20,761 bases of DNA from Cyclobacteriaceae bacterium (GCA_021648745.1 JAKISE010000055.1:1-20761); one strand, 5' to 3'. Shown: positions 1 through 7,642, numbered from the stretch's first letter. Numbers and translations are program-made. The notes: generated by a model from the letters alone, not told the origin.

Positions 1-692
1 AAGTAACCGTTCATTTAGTTTACACCTTGCAACAAGCCTATATGGCTATGGAAGCGGGGGCTGATTATGTTTGTCCTTTAGTAGGTCGTTTACAAGATCA
101 GGGAACAGATGCATTGGATTTAGTGGCGCAATGTGTAGATGCCGTTGAAACCTACGGCTATGATTCTAAAATCATGTTTTCATCTGTACGCTATCCAGAA
201 CATATTCGTAATGCCATTAATATTGGTGTTCATGTGTGTACCGTACCTTGGAAAGTGATGAAGCAATTAACCTCTAACCACTTTACTGAAGTAGGAATCT
301 CTCAATTTGTAGAACACACTAAGTTGATGACTGTTAAAGTGAAAGATGTGCTATCAGGCAAGAACCCAACAGTTACAATGGGCAATTCGGTTACCGATGC
401 ATTGGTTAAAATGACAGCTTCGGGATTTGGCTGCGTGGCCGTAATGGGTAATGATGGCAAACTAGCCGGTACATTTACCGATGGCGATTTGCGTAGGTTA
501 GTTGAAGCCGATGGCGAAGGAGCAGTAAGTAAAAAAATGAGTGACCTATCATTTAATTCTCCCATTACCATTCAAGGAGATGTATTGCTACATGATGCAT
601 CAGTTCTGTTTCATGAAAAAGGAATTGATAACCTCATTGTTTTAAATGGCGAAGAAGTAGTTGGCCAAATTGATATTCAGGATTTGAAATAG
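1..692 (+). CDS. Transaldolase-like aldolase fused to a CBS-domain pair (5' partial)
   Basis: The reading frame is open from base 3 and continues past the left edge, so the real start lies outside; the TTG at 27 is internal. The first ~108 visible residues match the C-terminal half of the small FSA/TalC-type transaldolase barrel: VTVHLVYTLQQAYMAMEAGA resembles the family's 'N-V-T-L-I-Y-S-x-x-Q-A' strand, followed by PLVGRLQDQG and the segment MFSSVRYPEHI. The Schiff-base lysine would lie upstream and cannot be seen. From about nt 327 two CBS motifs follow; the block GTFTDGDLRR is very like the CBS region of KdsD (arabinose-5-phosphate isomerase). CBS pairs usually bind nucleotides and regulate the attached enzyme. 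The KdsC-like phosphatase gene starts 6 bases after the stop, so the two probably act on one sugar-phosphate route. Family is well supported; substrate is unknown. Confidence 0.8.
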   Translation, partial: VTVHLVYTLQQAYMAMEAGADYVCPLVGRLQDQGTDALDLVAQCVDAVETYGYDSKIMFSSVRYPEHIRNAINIGVHVCTVPWKVMKQLTSNHFTEVGISQFVEHTKLMTVKVKDVLSGKNPTVTMGNSVTDALVKMTASGFGCVAVMGNDGKLAGTFTDGDLRRLVEADGEGAVSKKMSDLSFNSPITIQGDVLLHDASVLFHEKGIDNLIVLNGEEVVGQIDIQDLK

Positions 693-698
693 TCATAA

Positions 699-1421
699 GT
701 GGATTTTTTAAACGCCAACGATATAAAACAAAGTTTTGAAGAGAGAGGAGGAGAATTTATTTCTCCTCTTTCTGTTTTCATAGAGAAGCTTCCCCAAATT
801 AAAGCTTTTATATTTGATTGGGATGGTGTTTTTAATAGCGGGTTTAAGCAAGATGATACAGGCAGCCCATTCTCTGAGCCCTCAAGTATGGGACTAAATA
901 TGTTGCGGTTTAGTGGGTATTTAAAAGAAGAGAAAGCACCACTAATCTTTATTGTTACAGGTGAAAATAATATGCCAGCTATAAAATTGGCAAACCGTGA
1001 GCATTTTGCTGGGGTGTATTTAAGTGTTAAAAATAAACTAACCGCACTGGCACATATTAATAAGGAGTTTGGCATTAAACCAAACGAAATAGCATTCTCT
1101 TTTGATGATATTTTGGATTTAGGCATGGCCAAAGAAGTGGCTCTTCGGTTTCAGGTAAGCCGTAAAGCCAATCCATTAATGGATGAGTTTGTAAAAGCAA
1201 AAGGTTTAGCAGATTACAAAACTGCCACAGAAGGAATAGACCATGCTGTAAGGGAGATATGCGAACTGGCAATTGGCCTCAATGGCAATTATGAGCAAAC
1301 TTTATCAGAAAGAATGCGTTTCTCCAAAACATACCAGCAATATTTAGAAGAACGGGATAGGGCTATTCCATTATTTTTTGAAGGAAAAACAGGAAAATTT
1401 CTTCCTTATCAAAAATTTTAA
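699..1421 (+). CDS. KdsC-like HAD-superfamily phosphatase
   Basis: Probable cytoplasmic sugar-phosphate phosphatase of 240 residues. HAD motif I is FDWDGVF, with D40 as the nucleophile and D42 as the acid/base. A lysine-containing block (KNKLTAL) is followed by the acidic motif FDDILDL (D136, D137) and a C-terminal stretch TATEGIDHAVREICELA, which matches the KdsC end 'G-G-x-G-A-V-R-E'. KdsC dephosphorylates Kdo-8-phosphate; whether this enzyme does is unknown. It has about 35 extra residues at each end compared with a typical KdsC, and the usual GDD of the third motif is FDD. GTG at 699 is used because an in-frame TAA lies directly before it and no ATG occurs ahead of motif I. The gene sits 6 nt after the aldolase-CBS gene and is probably co-transcribed with it. 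Confidence 0.75.
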   Translation: MDFLNANDIKQSFEERGGEFISPLSVFIEKLPQIKAFIFDWDGVFNSGFKQDDTGSPFSEPSSMGLNMLRFSGYLKEEKAPLIFIVTGENNMPAIKLANREHFAGVYLSVKNKLTALAHINKEFGIKPNEIAFSFDDILDLGMAKEVALRFQVSRKANPLMDEFVKAKGLADYKTATEGIDHAVREICELAIGLNGNYEQTLSERMRFSKTYQQYLEERDRAIPLFFEGKTGKFLPYQKF

Positions 1422-1531
1422 ACTACATCCTTTTCAAGCAGTTAAAAAAAGACCTAACTATTTATGTTTTCTTAGAGACACTATTTAAAATACTATCCTA
1501 AAATAGGTCGTTATTTCAAGTTTTAATTTAT

Positions 1532-1539
1532 TATTTTTG
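1532..1539 (+). promoter_or_regulatory. Probable -7 box of the nqr operon promoter
   Basis: TATTTTTG matches the Bacteroidota housekeeping -7 consensus TAnnTTTG exactly. It lies 34 bases before the nqrA ATG, giving a leader of roughly 30 nt. A good -33 TTTG is not visible at the expected spacing, so this is a motif-based call only. Confidence 0.5.
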
Positions 1540-1573
1540 TCGCACTTCAAAGAAGATTAATTCGATTGAGAGT

Positions 1574-2941
1574 ATGCCTAAAACAGTTAAGCTAAGGAAA
1601 GGATTTGATATCAACCTAGCCGGTAAAGCTGAAAAAAAAATTTCTGATTCGCTTCACTCGCGAACGTATGCCGTTAAACCTGCCGATTTTATTGGAATGC
1701 AACGCCCTAAGGCGCTTGTGTCCGTAGGTGATTCAGTAAAAGCAGGCACCCCTGTTCTTGCAGATAAAAAGAATGAGACGGTTAATTATGTATCGCCAGT
1801 AAGTGGAGAAGTTATTGATATCAAAAGAGGGGAGAAAAGAAAACTCCTCGAAATAGTTATTCAAGCCGATAAAGAGATAAGCTACGAATCTTTCAAAAAT
1901 TATTCAACAAGCGATCTGGTTAAGGTAAGTAAGGATGAATTGAAAGAACAGATGCTTAAAGCAGGCGTTTGGCCAAACATACTTACACGACCTTTTGGTG
2001 TTGTAGCTAATTCCAACGATACGCCTAAGTCTATTTTTATAAGCGCATTCGATTCAAGTCCTTTAGCTCCAGATTATAATATAAGCTTTAAGGGAGATGA
2101 CAAAGCGTTTCAAGCCGGTGTTTCAGTGCTTAAAAAATTTACAGATGGGTATATCCATATCAACGTAAATTCTGCAGATGAAGTAAACCCTATGTTTTTG
2201 AATGCCGATGGTGTTCAAATAAACAAGTTTACTGGCAAGCACCCCGCAGGTAATGTAGGAGTTCAAATCCACCACGTAGACCCTATAGCTAAGGGCGATA
2301 TTGTTTGGACAGTGAGCCCGTTTGGAGTTGTGCAAATAGGTAAATTATTTTTAGAAGGTAAGTTTGATGCTTCTAAAATCATTGCTTTAACTGGCTCTGA
2401 AGTTAGCAACCCTCAGTACTATAAAACTTTTGCAGGAGCCAATGTAAAAACCTTTACAGATGGCAACCTTAAAAATGACCATGTGCGCTATGTAAGTGGC
2501 AATATTCTTACAGGCGAAAATGTAGGAGAAGATGGGCATTTAGGTTTTTATGCAAATCAATTTACAGTGTTACCCGAAGGCGACCATTTTCAATTTATGG
2601 GATGGATATTACCAACCATAAATAAACTGAGTTTCCATAGAGCATTTGGTTTGCTTTCTTTCCTTAATGGAAGTAAAAAAGAGTATGTGCTTGACACTAA
2701 TACGCAAGGAGAACCTCGTGCATTTGTTCAAACAGGCGCTTTTGAGAAAGTAGTACCAATGGACATACTTCCTACACATCTTCTAAAAGCTATTTTAGCA
2801 GAAGATTTTGATGAAATGGAAGAACTTGGCTTGTACGAAGTGATTGAAGAAGATTTTGCACTTTGCGAGTTTATAGATGTTTCTAAACATGATGTACAAT
2901 CCATACTGAGAGAAGGGCTTGACCTGCTTCAGTATAGCTAA
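1574..2941 (+). CDS. nqrA: Na+-translocating NADH:quinone reductase subunit A
   Basis: NqrA is the soluble, cytoplasm-facing subunit of the Na+-NQR complex, a respiratory pump that oxidises NADH, reduces quinone and exports sodium. The protein has 455 residues, close to the usual ~445. Its N-terminus, KLRKGFDINLAGKAE, is the family's opening, followed by the segment VGDSVKAGTPVLADK and the barrel-sandwich stretch VNYVSPVSGEVIDI. The middle part contains NKFTGKHPAGNVGVQIHHVDP, a conserved NqrA region. There is no signal peptide or membrane span, as expected. It is the first gene of the operon, with its own promoter-like box 34 bp upstream, and nqrB starts 14 bp after its stop. The ATG at 1574 matches the family N-terminus. 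Confidence 0.96.
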   Translation: MPKTVKLRKGFDINLAGKAEKKISDSLHSRTYAVKPADFIGMQRPKALVSVGDSVKAGTPVLADKKNETVNYVSPVSGEVIDIKRGEKRKLLEIVIQADKEISYESFKNYSTSDLVKVSKDELKEQMLKAGVWPNILTRPFGVVANSNDTPKSIFISAFDSSPLAPDYNISFKGDDKAFQAGVSVLKKFTDGYIHINVNSADEVNPMFLNADGVQINKFTGKHPAGNVGVQIHHVDPIAKGDIVWTVSPFGVVQIGKLFLEGKFDASKIIALTGSEVSNPQYYKTFAGANVKTFTDGNLKNDHVRYVSGNILTGENVGEDGHLGFYANQFTVLPEGDHFQFMGWILPTINKLSFHRAFGLLSFLNGSKKEYVLDTNTQGEPRAFVQTGAFEKVVPMDILPTHLLKAILAEDFDEMEELGLYEVIEEDFALCEFIDVSKHDVQSILREGLDLLQYS

Positions 2942-2955
2942 AAGATGATTTGAAT

Positions 2956-4149
2956 ATGAAGTTTTTAAGAAACATTGTAGAAAAAGCTAAAGTCCCTTTT
3001 GAAAAGGGAGGTAAGCTCGCAAAATATCATCATTTATTTGAAACGATTGATACCTTATTATTTGTTCCTAACGATACAGCAAAACTTAAGGGTGTTCAGG
3101 TAAGAGATGCAGTTGACCTTAAACGGTTTATGATGACGGTAATAATATCCTTATTACCGGCTTTATTGTTTGGCATGTATAATGTTGGCTATCAGTATTA
3201 TCAAGCAGTAGGGTTAGAGCCAACATCCGCCTGGGATTTATGGTGGGTAGGTATTCAACGGGTTGTTCCGGTTATTATAATTACCTACGTTTTTGGTCTA
3301 TTTATTACGGAATTTGCATTTTCAGTAATTCGTAAGCACCCAATAAACGAAGGGTTTTTGGTGTCGGGTATTTTAATACCAATGGTAATGCCACCAACTA
3401 TTCCTTTATGGCAAGTAGCTTGTGCTTCAATTTTTGCAGTGGTAATTGCTAAAGAAGCCTTTGGAGGTACTGGAATGAATGTGCTAAATGTGGCCTTAGT
3501 GGCGAGAGCATTTTTGTATTTCGCCTATCCTTCAGATATTTCAGGAGATCAGGTTTGGGTGTATTTAGGAGAACAAGTTGCTGTAGATGGCTTTTCAGGA
3601 GCTACTCCATTAGCACTGGCAGCCTCAACTTTAGAGAGTGGTCAAAATGTGGTTCAAACCTTTGCGGCAAGTACTACAGATTTTTCCTTTGCCAATTTAT
3701 TTTATGGGTTTGTACCAGGTTCTATAGGAGAAACATCGGTTTTAATGATTTTAATTGGAGCTGCAATTCTTGTTTTTACAGGGGTTGGCAGTTGGAAGGT
3801 TATGATTAGTGTATTTGGAGGAGCCTATTTAATGGCACTTTTATTAAGTGTAGCTGGCGCAAACGAATATATGCTTATGCCTGCACATTATCATTTAGTT
3901 ATAGGTGGGCTGGCTTTCGGAGCTGTTTTTATGGCTACTGACCCTGTTACCGCTACACAAACCGAAACCGGAAAATGGATTTATGGTGCTATGATTGGTA
4001 TTTTAACAGTTATCATTCGAGTGCTAAATCCAGCATACCCAGAAGGTATAATGCTAGCAATTTTATTTATGAACGTATTTGCACCACTTGTTGATTATTA
4101 TGTGGTAGCAGCTAATAAGAAAAGGAGGTTAAAACGTGCAACGGTCTAA
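2956..4149 (+). CDS. nqrB: Na+-NQR subunit B
   Basis: NqrB is the large integral membrane subunit that carries a covalently bound FMN and riboflavin and forms part of the sodium path. About 397 residues with roughly ten hydrophobic spans. The FMN-attachment motif is present as DGFSGATPLALA; the threonine (about T217) would be flavinylated by an ApbE-type transferase, which is not encoded in the window. Other family landmarks are KHPINEGFLVSGILIPMVMP and FMATDPVTATQTETGKWIYG. ATG at 2956 is preferred over the in-frame TTG at 2950, as only two residues differ and ATG is the stronger start. The 3' end overlaps nqrC by 14 bases. Confidence 0.96.
   Translation: MKFLRNIVEKAKVPFEKGGKLAKYHHLFETIDTLLFVPNDTAKLKGVQVRDAVDLKRFMMTVIISLLPALLFGMYNVGYQYYQAVGLEPTSAWDLWWVGIQRVVPVIIITYVFGLFITEFAFSVIRKHPINEGFLVSGILIPMVMPPTIPLWQVACASIFAVVIAKEAFGGTGMNVLNVALVARAFLYFAYPSDISGDQVWVYLGEQVAVDGFSGATPLALAASTLESGQNVVQTFAASTTDFSFANLFYGFVPGSIGETSVLMILIGAAILVFTGVGSWKVMISVFGGAYLMALLLSVAGANEYMLMPAHYHLVIGGLAFGAVFMATDPVTATQTETGKWIYGAMIGILTVIIRVLNPAYPEGIMLAILFMNVFAPLVDYYVVAANKKRRLKRATV
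4123..4128 (+). promoter_or_regulatory. Strong Shine-Dalgarno site for nqrC
   Basis: AGGAGG lies 7 bases before the GTG start of nqrC, inside the end of nqrB. It supports the GTG at 4136 as the start. Such a strong site is rare in this window, which suggests it serves re-initiation at the overlapping nqrB/nqrC junction. Confidence 0.75.
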
Positions 4150-4873
4150 CACATACGTATTAGTTTTCACAGCCATTATGACTGTGGTAATTGGAGGAAT
4201 TTTGTCATTTACATCTCAAGTATTGGCACCCGCTCAAAAAAAATCAGTTGAATTAGATACTAAGCAATCGATTTTAGGTGCTGTAATGACACTAGAAAAA
4301 GGAGATGATGCCTTGGCTATTTATAGTACTAGAATTAAGTCTATGGTGGTTGATATAGATGGCAACCTGATTGATAAAAACAGAAAGGGGAATCCTATTG
4401 TAGCAGAAGAGGTAAACATCTTGAAAAATTATAAAATGGATGCTGGTAAGCGTGAGTATCCTGTTTATCAGTATATGAACGAAAATGATCCCACACAAAT
4501 TGAAGCTTATATTTTGCCACTTTATGGTGCCGGGCTTTGGAATGCAATTTATGGATATGTGGCACTCGAAAAAGATTTGAACACCATTAAAGGGGTATCT
4601 TTTGGCCATGTGCAAGAAACACCCGGTTTAGGGGCAAGAATCGATTCTAAAGAAATTCAAGTTAGGTATCAAGGAAAAACCATTTTTGATGAAAGCGGAA
4701 ATTTAGTTTCTGTGGTTATGCTTAAAGGTGAAAAGAAGAACCCATCCTTATTTGGAACGCATGAGGTAGATGGCATGTCTGGTTCAACCTTAACTGCTAA
4801 AGGGCTTAATGCAATGGTAAAAGATTACTTAACCTGCTACGAATCATTTATTAAGAAAAATCAACATCAGTAA
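4136..4873 (+). CDS. nqrC: Na+-NQR subunit C
   Basis: NqrC has one N-terminal membrane helix (about residues 6-30, TYVLVFTAIMTVVIGGILSF) and a periplasmic domain that carries a second covalent FMN. The attachment site appears as DGMSGSTLTAKG near residues 212-223. The ApbE recognition consensus is D-x-x-S/T-G-A-T, so T218 is the expected flavinylated residue, and a serine replaces the usual alanine just before it. The stretch VQETPGLGARID is a conserved part of the FMN domain. Length is 245 residues, in the normal range. The GTG start is supported by AGGAGG 7 nt upstream, and the gene overlaps the end of nqrB by 14 nt; nqrD follows after 10 nt. Confidence 0.95.
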   Translation: MQRSNTYVLVFTAIMTVVIGGILSFTSQVLAPAQKKSVELDTKQSILGAVMTLEKGDDALAIYSTRIKSMVVDIDGNLIDKNRKGNPIVAEEVNILKNYKMDAGKREYPVYQYMNENDPTQIEAYILPLYGAGLWNAIYGYVALEKDLNTIKGVSFGHVQETPGLGARIDSKEIQVRYQGKTIFDESGNLVSVVMLKGEKKNPSLFGTHEVDGMSGSTLTAKGLNAMVKDYLTCYESFIKKNQHQ

Positions 4874-4883
4874 TTAGATAAAT

Positions 4884-5552
4884 ATGAGTACTGAAACTTT
4901 AGAACAACCGGTGGTTAAAGCACCAAGCGAGTCAATCTTCTCTAAAAGAAGAAGAAGGTTTGTAATGGATCCACTAGATGATGATAACCCTGTAACCATT
5001 CAGGTGTTGGGTATTTGTTCCGCTTTGGCTGTAACAGTAAAAATGGAACCAACGCTTATTATGTCAATTGCAGTGGTTTTTGTAATTGTATTTGCGAACC
5101 TTATTATTTCATTAATTAGAAATTTGGTACCAGGCAGAATTCGAATTATTGTACAACTTGGAGTAATTGCTACTCTGGTAACTGTAGTTAGTGAAGTGCT
5201 TAAGGCCTATAATTACCCAATGTTTAAAGTGTTGGGAGCTTTTGTAGGGCTCATTATAACTAATTGTATTGTTATGGGTAGGTTAGAAGCTTTTGCTATG
5301 GGTAATAAAGCTTGGGATTCTATACTCGATGGTATGGGCTCCGGGTTTGGCTATGCTTGGGTAATACTTGCGGTCGCCTTTTTTAGAGAATTATTTGGCT
5401 CAGGTACTGTATTTGACTTTCCTGTTTTTGAAGCAATAGGGTTGCCAAACTTTCCAATGAATGGATTAATGGTTGACTCCATAGGCGCATTTATGATCTT
5501 GGGTATTATTATTTGGGTGCAACGAGCACGAAACGGTTACGTAGAAAATTAA
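4884..5552 (+). CDS. nqrD: Na+-NQR subunit D
   Basis: NqrD is a polytopic membrane subunit with about six spans, paired with NqrE in an inverted arrangement around an iron centre in the membrane. The two conserved cysteines are visible: C45 in LGICSALAV and C128 in TNCIVMGRLEAFAMGNKAWDS. The protein is 222 residues, a little longer than the common ~210, because of a hydrophilic, basic N-terminal extension (about residues 1-28, containing SKRRRRF). ATG at 4884 is the only good start close to the nqrC stop. nqrE follows after 6 bases. Confidence 0.95.
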   Translation: MSTETLEQPVVKAPSESIFSKRRRRFVMDPLDDDNPVTIQVLGICSALAVTVKMEPTLIMSIAVVFVIVFANLIISLIRNLVPGRIRIIVQLGVIATLVTVVSEVLKAYNYPMFKVLGAFVGLIITNCIVMGRLEAFAMGNKAWDSILDGMGSGFGYAWVILAVAFFRELFGSGTVFDFPVFEAIGLPNFPMNGLMVDSIGAFMILGIIIWVQRARNGYVEN

Positions 5553-5558
5553 AGGATT

Positions 5559-6170
5559 ATGGAATTATTTAATCTTGGTATAAGATCGATTTTTATAGAT
5601 AACATGGTATTTGCCTATTTCTTAGGCATGTGTTCGTTTTTGGCGGTTTCTAAAAAAGTAACCACAGCCATTGGCCTAGGTGCTGCGGTAGTATTTGTTT
5701 TAGGAATAACAGTGCCGGCCAACTGGTTGGTGCAAGAGTACATTCTAAGAGAAGGTGCCTTGGCCTGGATTGGGCCTCAGTTTGCAGAAATGAACTTAGA
5801 GTTTCTACAATTTATTATGTTCATTGCCATTATTGCTGCTATGGTGCAACTGGTAGAAATGGTAATAGAAAAATTTTCACCAGCACTTTACGGCTCATTA
5901 GGAATTTTTCTTCCACTAATAGCCGTTAACTGTGCCATTTTAGGTGGCTCATTATTTATGGTTCAACGAGATTACAGCTTAGCAGAAGCCTCTGTATATG
6001 GAATTAGTTCTGGAATTGGCTGGATGCTTGCCATTGTTGCTCTGGCAGCAGTACGCGAGAAACTAAAGTACTCTAATGTACCTGATGGCTTAAAGGGACT
6101 GGGAATTACCATGATTATTACCGGTTTAATGGGTATTGCTTTTAAATCTTTTATTGGTATAGCTATTTAG
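5559..6170 (+). CDS. nqrE: Na+-NQR subunit E
   Basis: NqrE is a six-span membrane protein homologous to NqrD. It contributes the other two cysteines of the intramembrane iron centre: C25 in YFLGMCSFLAVSK and C125 in LPLIAVNCAILGG. It is 203 residues, the normal length. The start at 5559 has AAAGGA overlapping the nqrD stop as a ribosome binding site. It is the last gene of the operon here: a hairpin terminator begins about 45 bases after the stop, and the next gene lies on the opposite strand. nqrF, the NADH-binding flavin/iron-sulfur subunit that commonly follows nqrE, is absent. Confidence 0.96.
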   Translation: MELFNLGIRSIFIDNMVFAYFLGMCSFLAVSKKVTTAIGLGAAVVFVLGITVPANWLVQEYILREGALAWIGPQFAEMNLEFLQFIMFIAIIAAMVQLVEMVIEKFSPALYGSLGIFLPLIAVNCAILGGSLFMVQRDYSLAEASVYGISSGIGWMLAIVALAAVREKLKYSNVPDGLKGLGITMIITGLMGIAFKSFIGIAI

Positions 6171-6214
6171 GTTTGCTGTCAATCCTGAAAGGCAGGAATC
6201 TGTATATAAATATT

Positions 6215-6243
6215 AAAAGGTGTCTTAAAAGGACACCTTTTTT
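6215..6243. terminator. Strong intrinsic terminator after nqrE, possibly bidirectional
   Basis: A 10-bp perfect stem (AAAAGGTGTC with GACACCTTTT) and a 7-nt loop, ending in six T residues on the plus strand. It ends the nqr operon. On the minus strand the stem is followed by TTTTAATATTTAT, so it may also stop the convergent TetR operon, whose last stop codon lies about 33 bases away. A small separate hairpin (TCCTG/CAGGA, 6183-6197) precedes it. Confidence 0.85.
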
Positions 6244-6275
6244 GTTGAAAATTGAGCTTGTTCCTTCAGTCGAAC

Positions 6276-6671
6276 TCAGGTTGTAAGTTTTGCTTTTTTA
6301 ATGCCAATTATTGTTAATACGCCAATGGGCAGAAAGAAAATCCATTGAGGCACTAATAGCCCATAGTAGAAACCAGTTAGAATAAATGGGAAACAGAAAG
6401 AAAGGTTTAAATAGCCTACAAAGGAGATTAATTCTAATTTAGCCGTAAATTTTTGTTTAAAGCCAGCATATAATAGCACCAAAGATGTTGCTAAAAGTAT
6501 TATAGAAATCATATTCCAAGCACCTACTAATTGAGATTTTATTTCAATACCTAAAGATGTATCCAGCATGGGGTTTACCAAATCTATTTGACCACCAATG
6601 AGGTGTAAAAAGAAGGTTAAGAGGTTTAAGGCTCCTGCAATTATCCAGTATGTATTTTTTTGTTGCATCAT
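6276..6671 (-). CDS. Small membrane protein, unknown function
   Basis: Protein of 131 residues with four predicted membrane segments (about residues 8-28, 47-68, 79-103 and 107-125) and short polar linkers; no catalytic motif is visible and the function is not recognised. Its ATG overlaps the stop codon of the upstream gene (ATGATG, with TGA shared), which implies translational coupling to the other membrane protein and to the TetR-family regulator. A second ATG three bases in is equally possible. The two membrane proteins may form a complex or be effectors of whatever the regulator senses, but this is inference from operon structure only. Confidence 0.75.
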   Translation of the reverse strand: MMQQKNTYWIIAGALNLLTFFLHLIGGQIDLVNPMLDTSLGIEIKSQLVGAWNMISIILLATSLVLLYAGFKQKFTAKLELISFVGYLNLSFCFPFILTGFYYGLLVPQWIFFLPIGVLTIIGIKKAKLTT

Positions 6672-7057
6672 TTTTTTGTTGCCACCATATAAATTGCATG
6701 TGGCAGCATAAAGATGGTCATTCCTGAAAAAGGGATCATGTACACTCCAACTAATACAACAACCAAGTAAGATATTGCAAATTTTTTAGGCACTTGGATA
6801 TTGTTTTTTTCTAAAAACTGAACGAGAACTCCCATTGGAATTAACAATAAACCAAAATAAAAAAACCAGAATGCAGAAAAATTTTCATAGTTCATTTTTC
6901 CATTAAGCAGAGGAAACTCTGACAGCCCATTGCTTATTTTAAAAAAGAACGTATTCATAAAACCAGAAAATTGTTTTCCAAATGCAAAAGGTAATACTCC
7001 AAATAATGAATGCATTATTCCTGTAAATACTAATAAATTTCCGTTTGTTATTTTCAT
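6668..7057 (-). CDS. Small four-helix membrane protein, DUF6463-like
   Basis: Protein of 129 residues. The opening MKITNGNLLVFTGIMHSLFG and the overall pattern of four hydrophobic segments resemble the uncharacterised DUF6463 family as I remember it; this was not checked by search. No enzymatic residues stand out. The gene lies 8 bases after the TetR-family gene and shares a 4-base ATGA overlap with the next membrane-protein gene, so all three are read as one transcript. Small membrane proteins next to TetR regulators are often transport or membrane-stress functions, but nothing in this sequence decides it. Confidence 0.75.
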   Translation of the reverse strand: MKITNGNLLVFTGIMHSLFGVLPFAFGKQFSGFMNTFFFKISNGLSEFPLLNGKMNYENFSAFWFFYFGLLLIPMGVLVQFLEKNNIQVPKKFAISYLVVVLVGVYMIPFSGMTIFMLPHAIYMVATKK

Positions 7058-7065
7058 TATAATTT

Positions 7066-7617
7066 TTATATATTTAAAAAATGTTTTAGTTCTTTTTTTA
7101 CCTCAAAAACATAATCTTCATTTTGTTTTTTGTATCTAATCATCTCATGATACCCAATTAAGTACTTATAAAATATACTGGATTTTATTTCCGATTCTTT
7201 TTTCGAATATCCAAAATCCTGGAATAGTCTTGCAGTATATGCTAACCTGCTTTTATCTATGCTGTCAATAATTTTTTGTATGTTCTTATTCTTGGTCGCG
7301 TATCTTTTTAGGTAAAATATAAATTCTAAATAGGGGTTGTTTTTAAATGTAATATTGAGAAACTTCTCTAGTTTTTCTTTTGGTGTTTTCCCCGTATCTG
7401 TAAAGCTTATTACTTGCTCAGTTTCTATAAAAACCCAATACTTAATAAATTCTTCAATAAACTTATTTCTTGTTTTAAAATGCCAGTAAAAGCTTGATTT
7501 GTTTACTTTCAGTTTTGTTGCCATTTTTTCTATCACAATACCTGATATTCCTTGCTCAGAAAATAGCCGGTATCCTAATTTTATCCAATCTTGTTTCTTT
7601 GCAATTATTTTTGGCAC
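7066..7617 (-). CDS. TetR/AcrR-family transcriptional regulator
   Basis: DNA-binding regulator of about 183 residues. The N-terminal helix-turn-helix spans roughly residues 10-55: LFSEQGISGIVIEKMATKLK followed by VNKSSFYWHFKTRNKFIEEF is the classic TetR pattern with the recognition helix ending in FYWHF. The C-terminal half is a helical ligand domain with no family-specific motif. The start is GTG at 7617; no in-frame ATG lies close by. It heads an operon with two small membrane proteins. A large palindrome sits 34 bp upstream between this gene and the divergent HD-domain gene, so auto-repression is likely. The ligand is unknown. Confidence 0.9.
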   Translation of the reverse strand: MPKIIAKKQDWIKLGYRLFSEQGISGIVIEKMATKLKVNKSSFYWHFKTRNKFIEEFIKYWVFIETEQVISFTDTGKTPKEKLEKFLNITFKNNPYLEFIFYLKRYATKNKNIQKIIDSIDKSRLAYTARLFQDFGYSKKESEIKSSIFYKYLIGYHEMIRYKKQNEDYVFEVKKELKHFLNI

Positions 7618-7642
7618 AATTAGACGGTTGCGTTTGTTTATG

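Noticed and set aside
677..1132. Antisense open frame of ~150 codons opposite the HAD gene
   Set aside because: It is complementary to a well-supported phosphatase, has no family resemblance and no start signals.
1451..1509. Distant inverted repeat GACCTA/TAGGTC between the HAD gene and nqrA
   Set aside because: The arms are only 6 bp with a ~47-nt AT-rich loop and interrupted flanking pairing; not enough for a terminator or operator.
6250..6285. Dispersed repeat around TTCAGTCGAACTCAGG at the end of the membrane-protein gene
   Set aside because: The inverted symmetry is poor and there is no second copy in the window; it also includes the stop codon of a real gene.
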